Assembly (NCBI GenBank): GCA_016938735.1
Contig: JAFGUB010000010.1
Coordinates: 1-64,000, forward strand
Reading direction: 5' to 3'
Length of the DNA stretch: 64,000 bases
Source: Campylobacterales bacterium
GTDB lineage: Bacteria > Campylobacterota > Campylobacteria > Campylobacterales > Sulfurimonadaceae
This document shows, in pieces, positions 60,889 to 64,000 of this stretch (position 1 is its first letter; each line of letters opens with the position of its first letter). The notes under the pieces were generated by a model. The model searched no databases, was not told where the DNA came from, and was given only the letters and a program-made list of their open reading frames with translations. A program made the position numbers and the translations under genes.

Positions 60889-61842
60889 TTAGTTACATGT
60901 AGCGTCTTTTGTAACACTATAAACATAAAGGTTGTTAGGGCAGCTCTCCCCTGAACCATCGCCAATGCCACTCCAGCAGGTGCTTCCAATCACAAGCTGG
61001 TTGTTTGTATTGAGTTCAAGCGAGTCATTGAGAACCTCGCCCTCGTTATCGGTGCCCGACCATGAGAGTCTGTGCGGCTCAAAATCTGTATTGAGTGAGA
61101 TGGTATCTCCGAGAGTTGTAGTTGTACTTGACGCGCCGGATGCGGAGGTGATGATTTTGTATTCAAAGGTTCCGTCACATTTGAAAGATGCGGTGATTTT
61201 TTGATGCATAGTGTAGGCGCCACCGATGGTGTTTGATGATTCGTTTGAGGTGATGGTATAACCCTTGACATCATCGACGCTGTTGATGGTAAAAGTAGAG
61301 CTGTTGGATGGCGTTGAAGTTTCTGAGGAGACCACGGCGTTTTCATCGATGCCGTTGTCACTGTTTGAGACAATAGCGGTTGTGATGTAGCTACCCGCGA
61401 GTGATTCTCCGACAACGACTTCTTGTGAAGCATTGAGTGAGATTGCATTGTTATAAAGTTCACCCTGATCATCAGTGCCTACCATAGTTAGCATAGCAAT
61501 GCCAAAGGTGTCATCAATGCTGTAAGTAGTATGCACGACTTTGCGCTCGCCATTAAAATAGTCAGTAATAACAATACAGGCATTGTTAGGCAGAAAAATA
61601 AAAGTGAACTTTTGATAGTTACTGACTGTAACAGCTCCTTCTTGTTCTGCTTCGACGGTATAGCCTGCAAGGTTGTTGGCATTGCGAGACTGTTCGCTTT
61701 GAGCGGCTTGAGCGGAAGAGGTGCTGCCTTCTGCGCTGCTTGAACTTTTTGGCGTGTCACCGCCGTTGTCGCTGCTGCCGCCGCCGCAGCCGATCAAAAG
61801 CGCCGTAACGGCTGCAAGAGAAAGTGTCGTAATGCGTTTCAT
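60889..61842 (-). CDS. Hypothetical lipoprotein
   Basis: From ATG at 61840-61842 the product is 317 residues with a lipoprotein signal (M-K-R-I-T-T-L start, L-I-G-C near 15-18), a Ser/Gly/Gln-rich linker and two similar beta-rich repeats. Each repeat has a Y-T-V/Y-T-I opening strand, a G-T-D-x-x-G-E strand (near 125 and 270) and a later N-N/N-A-S stretch, so an internal duplication is likely. The earlier in-frame ATG at 61914 would place 24 unrelated residues before the signal. The last codons fall in a near palindrome copy. Function unknown; it sits directly downstream of the response regulator. Confidence 0.7.
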   Translation of the reverse strand: MKRITTLSLAAVTALLIGCGGGSSDNGGDTPKSSSSAEGSTSSAQAAQSEQSRNANNLAGYTVEAEQEGAVTVSNYQKFTFIFLPNNACIVITDYFNGERKVVHTTYSIDDTFGIAMLTMVGTDDQGELYNNAISLNASQEVVVGESLAGSYITTAIVSNSDNGIDENAVVSSETSTPSNSSTFTINSVDDVKGYTITSNESSNTIGGAYTMHQKITASFKCDGTFEYKIITSASGASSTTTTLGDTISLNTDFEPHRLSWSGTDNEGEVLNDSLELNTNNQLVIGSTCWSGIGDGSGESCPNNLYVYSVTKDATCN

Positions 61843-61917
61843 AAGTATGCCTTTGTGATGTGTTGATGCCATCATAGGGCAGCGCCGTTGCGCCAACGTT
61901 GCAACAACGCACAAAAT

Positions 61918-62601
61918 TTAATAGACAAAGCGGTAGCCTATGCCCACAATGGTCTCGATGAACTGCTGTCTGAGTTTGGTGCGCAGGCGGCTGATAAGGG
62001 CGCGACGGGTGCTTTCCATCGGGGGTTTGTCGGGCCATAGCGTATTTTCAAGATCATAGATCGTGACAATCCGGCGTCTGGCATTAATCAGGAGTTCGAG
62101 CAGTTCGCGTTCGCGTGAGGTGAGATGGATGGCCTGTGAATAGCAAAAGAGCTCTTTGCTGAGGGTGTCAAAACTAAATGCGTCATCAAGAACCAGATTG
62201 CCACGCCTTACATGTAAGGTTTCGAGCTTGTTATCATAATGCATCAGCGCGATTTTGACGGCAGTGAGCAGGTCATCGCGGCGGTAGGGTTTGTTTAGAT
62301 AGGCAGCCGGGGCTGTCGTGATGGCACGTTCAACCGTAGCATCATCATTAAACGCGGTCAGATAGATGATGGTTGTATGGAGCTGGCTTACAATACTCTG
62401 CGCCGTCTTGATGCCGTCATCTTCGCCTTTGATGTTGATATCCATCAAAATGACATGCGGTTGGTAACGCAGCGCCTGAATGTAAGCATCGTGGCCGTTG
62501 GCGGCGACGGCGACAACATGGTAGCCTTCTTGTGTCAGTGTTTGCGCCATTTCCATGGCGACGATGCTTTCATCTTCAACGATGAGTATGGGTGTTGTCA
62601 T
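61918..62601 (-). CDS. OmpR-type response regulator
   Basis: The 227-residue protein has a receiver domain (V-E-D-E near 8-11, I-L-M-D-I-N-I-K with phospho-Asp near 53, Y-L-T-A-F, N-K-P-Y) and a C-terminal winged helix with L-T-S-R-E-R-E-L-L-E-L-L and R-A-L-I-S-R-L-R-T-K-L, ending G-I-G-Y-R-F. I start at ATG 62601, which overlaps the kinase stop as ATGA. It is the intact counterpart of the truncated regulator at 49.7 kb. Its natural targets may include the lipoprotein operon just downstream. An exact palindrome copy (62208) encodes Leu-His-Val. Confidence 0.9.
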   Translation of the reverse strand: MTTPILIVEDESIVAMEMAQTLTQEGYHVVAVAANGHDAYIQALRYQPHVILMDINIKGEDDGIKTAQSIVSQLHTTIIYLTAFNDDATVERAITTAPAAYLNKPYRRDDLLTAVKIALMHYDNKLETLHVRRGNLVLDDAFSFDTLSKELFCYSQAIHLTSRERELLELLINARRRIVTIYDLENTLWPDKPPMESTRRALISRLRTKLRQQFIETIVGIGYRFVY

Positions 62602-64000
62602 GCCTGAAACCTTATGTTGTAATGGCACCCGTTTTGCGTCTTGGGCGTGATGGTGCCGCCAAGCTGATCTTGAACAAGGGTGCTCACCAGCTTGAGCCCC
62701 AGAGCACCTGTTGCAATGTCGCAGGCATCATAGCCGACGCCGTTATCGCTTACATGTAAGTGGATGGATTGCTGCGCATCGCGTTTTAAAACAATATGAA
62801 TCGTATCGGCTGTAGTAGCGTATTTGATGGCGTTGGATACGAGTTCGTTGACAATCAGCCCCACATAGACCGCTTCGCGCAGTGCGAGACTCAGCGCTAC
62901 GTCATATTTGAAATGCAGCGTTTTATGTGAGAGTGATGCCGCGAGATCTTCACAAAGGCTTTCGATGTATTCGTGCATGTCGATCGTTTCGATACGCTCG
63001 TTTTGATAGAGCAGTTCATGCGTTTTGGCAATGGAGCGGATGCGGTTTTCCAAATGCACAAAGGGTTCGCGCAGCGCGTCGTTCTTGAGGCGATCCGATT
63101 GGAGCCGTATGATGGAGAGGATGATCTGCAGATTGTTTTTGACGCGGTGATGCAGCTCGCGGTAGAGGCTTTTAAGCGTCTGTGTCTGCTCATTCACCTC
63201 CGCTTCGATAATGCGGTTGCGCTGCTCAAGCTCAGTAATCAGCCGCAACTCATAGGCCTCTTTTTGGTGCTGTAAGATACTCAGTTTATCCACAAAAGTC
63301 AGCAGCAAAAAGAGCGCTTCAAGCACGGTCAGCCAGAGAATGAGGTTGGGAAAGTGATACATAATGGTCACCAGACCAAGCGCATCGATAATCAGCAGAA
63401 AAAATCCCACAATCAGCACGACCCAGCCGATAATGAAAAATCGCGCCTGCGTGTTGCCGTGGCGGTACATGTAAAGCCCCGCACCCAGATTAAAGACAAT
63501 AAAGAGTAGCCCGGTGAGGATGGTGACTTGCGGGTAGTAGAACCATGGCGTGCCAAAAAGCGGAATCTGGGCAAGCAGCACGATGATAAAGGCGCGGTAG
63601 CCTTTGTAGATGAAAGGCATTTCGCGCGATTTTAAAAAATCCTGCGCAAAGAGGGCGGCGGTCATGATCATGGCGGCGATTTTGGGCACCACGATCTCAT
63701 TATCAATAGCGATAAACCACACCGGAGCGTAGAGCGGCAAAAAGCCGATGTAGGTGAGCTGGTGAAAGAGCAGGGTGGCGAGATAGAGCGCATAAAGCAG
63801 ATAGCTGCGGTCGCGTGTGTAGAGAAAAAGCAGCAGGCCGTAAATGAGCAGTCCGGCCAGAAGCCCCGCAAACAGGACAATGTTCATCTGCTGCTCTCTG
63901 TCGATGAGCATATAATCCTCCGGATTGTAGAGCGATATCCCGCTAGAGAGCATGGTGGTCGTGTTGCGGATTTCCAGATACCAAGTGTATTCGCTTTGCG
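62598..64000 (-). CDS. 7TMR-DISM sensor histidine kinase (partial, runs off the right edge)
   Basis: At least 467 codons are open to the window edge; the ATG at 63953 is internal, since sense codons continue upstream in frame (Y-T-W-Y-L-E-I-R-N). The visible part has the end of a periplasmic DISM-type domain, seven membrane helices (about 63885 down to 63300), a coiled-coil, and a HisKA_2 phospho-acceptor region with L-H-H-R-V-K-N-N-L-Q. A HATPase with N-E-L-V-S-N-A and D-N-G-V-G-Y ends the chain. It senses an external signal and should phosphorylate the adjacent regulator (overlap ATGA). An exact palindrome copy (62750) encodes Leu-His-Val. Confidence 0.88.
   Translation of the reverse strand, partial: QSEYTWYLEIRNTTTMLSSGISLYNPEDYMLIDREQQMNIVLFAGLLAGLLIYGLLLFLYTRDRSYLLYALYLATLLFHQLTYIGFLPLYAPVWFIAIDNEIVVPKIAAMIMTAALFAQDFLKSREMPFIYKGYRAFIIVLLAQIPLFGTPWFYYPQVTILTGLLFIVFNLGAGLYMYRHGNTQARFFIIGWVVLIVGFFLLIIDALGLVTIMYHFPNLILWLTVLEALFLLLTFVDKLSILQHQKEAYELRLITELEQRNRIIEAEVNEQTQTLKSLYRELHHRVKNNLQIILSIIRLQSDRLKNDALREPFVHLENRIRSIAKTHELLYQNERIETIDMHEYIESLCEDLAASLSHKTLHFKYDVALSLALREAVYVGLIVNELVSNAIKYATTADTIHIVLKRDAQQSIHLHVSDNGVGYDACDIATGALGLKLVSTLVQDQLGGTITPKTQNGCHYNIRFQA

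Larger units (their letters stand above)
3978..62759. repeat. Dispersed palindrome TTACATGTAA (28 exact copies counted)
   Basis: Exact copies start at 3978, 4410, 6138, 8094, 10078, 11919, 13888, 14798, 15284, 16731, 19368, 19386, 25886, 27780, 32019, 34402, 35147, 35876, 36295, 50596, 51876, 52929, 56000, 58185, 60828, 60850, 62208 and 62750. Fourteen read Leu-His-Val in a gene, six read Thr-Cys-(Lys/Asn), one is the chrA stop codon, and seven are intergenic. About 20 further near copies keep ACATGT, for example at 7000, 12007, 15602, 22254, 28429, 47030, 47190 and 63464. The count was made by eye and may miss a few. Confidence 0.9.

Noticed and set aside
3978-62759. The palindrome as a classical DNA-uptake sequence
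   Set aside because: Known uptake words in Neisseria and Pasteurellaceae are not palindromic and have an orientation. A perfect palindrome has none, so I report the parallel in terminators only and do not make the claim.
3978-62759. The repeated palindrome as CRISPR repeats or a transposon family
   Set aside because: Copies are 10 bp, irregularly spaced over the window, with no spacers, cas genes, transposase or flanking duplications.

Overview
The window looks like chromosomal DNA of a Gram-negative, sulfur-metabolising member of the Campylobacterota (formerly Epsilonproteobacteria). Three things point there: a DUF3373-type outer-membrane protein, tyrA lying next to bamA (an arrangement I recall from Campylobacter), and a psrABC-like molybdoenzyme cluster beside a sulfide-dehydrogenase-like flavoprotein. 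The assignment is inference, because there is no rRNA. Most genes look GC-rich for that phylum. A few islets (about 4.66-5.37 kb and the intergenic regions) are AT-rich, and the 38-47 kb redox block looks lower in GC than its flanks.

Layout. 0-5.4 kb: two small toxin-antitoxin-like pairs (DUF4160/DUF2442 and BrnT/BrnA) around a DHH phosphoesterase, a secreted VWA protein and an M23 peptidase. 5.4-12.5 kb: a PIF1-like helicase, tRNA-Glu and tRNA-Lys, a DUF808 membrane protein, a DUF255 thioredoxin-like protein, an ArsR-ChrA pair, and a DsrE-thioredoxin-porin operon. 13.8-18.3 kb: a first Bat-type operon (batA, a batB-batC fusion, batD, thioredoxin, pentapeptide protein). 18.3-21.6 kb: a dihaem cytochrome c peroxidase, a beta-helix surface protein and a PDC-sensor membrane protein. 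21.7-28.2 kb: a second, fuller Bat operon (MoxR, DUF58, DUF4381-like, batA, batB-batC, batD). 28.2-37.5 kb: a FIST protein with a PAS histidine kinase, tyrA, bamA, a lipoprotein and pepN. 37.6-47 kb: psrABC, a cytochrome b/dihaem cytochrome c fusion, a lipoprotein cytochrome c, a Tat-exported flavoprotein and a DUF3373 porin. 47-53.8 kb: a hybrid histidine kinase, a response regulator broken by a stop codon, hemN, an Fe-S CCG protein and two small membrane proteins. 53.9-64 kb: a minus-strand envelope cluster (TMEM43-like, AIM24-like, a 43-residue exported peptide, DUF3137, OmpA-like, two lipoproteins) headed by a response regulator and a 7TMR-DISM histidine kinase that runs off the right edge.

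The strongest unexplained signal is the perfect palindrome TTACATGTAA. I counted 28 exact copies by eye, plus about 20 near copies that keep the ACATGT core. Chance predicts well under one exact copy in 64 kb. Copies lie inside genes on both strands (reading Leu-His-Val or Thr-Cys-Lys/Asn), in one stop codon, and as inverted pairs between convergent genes. No exact copy occurs from about 36.3 to 50.6 kb, which includes the sulfur redox cluster. Other points of interest are two parallel Bat systems, a nonsense codon at the conserved Trp of a response regulator, an exported micropeptide, and the 54-61 kb envelope operon.
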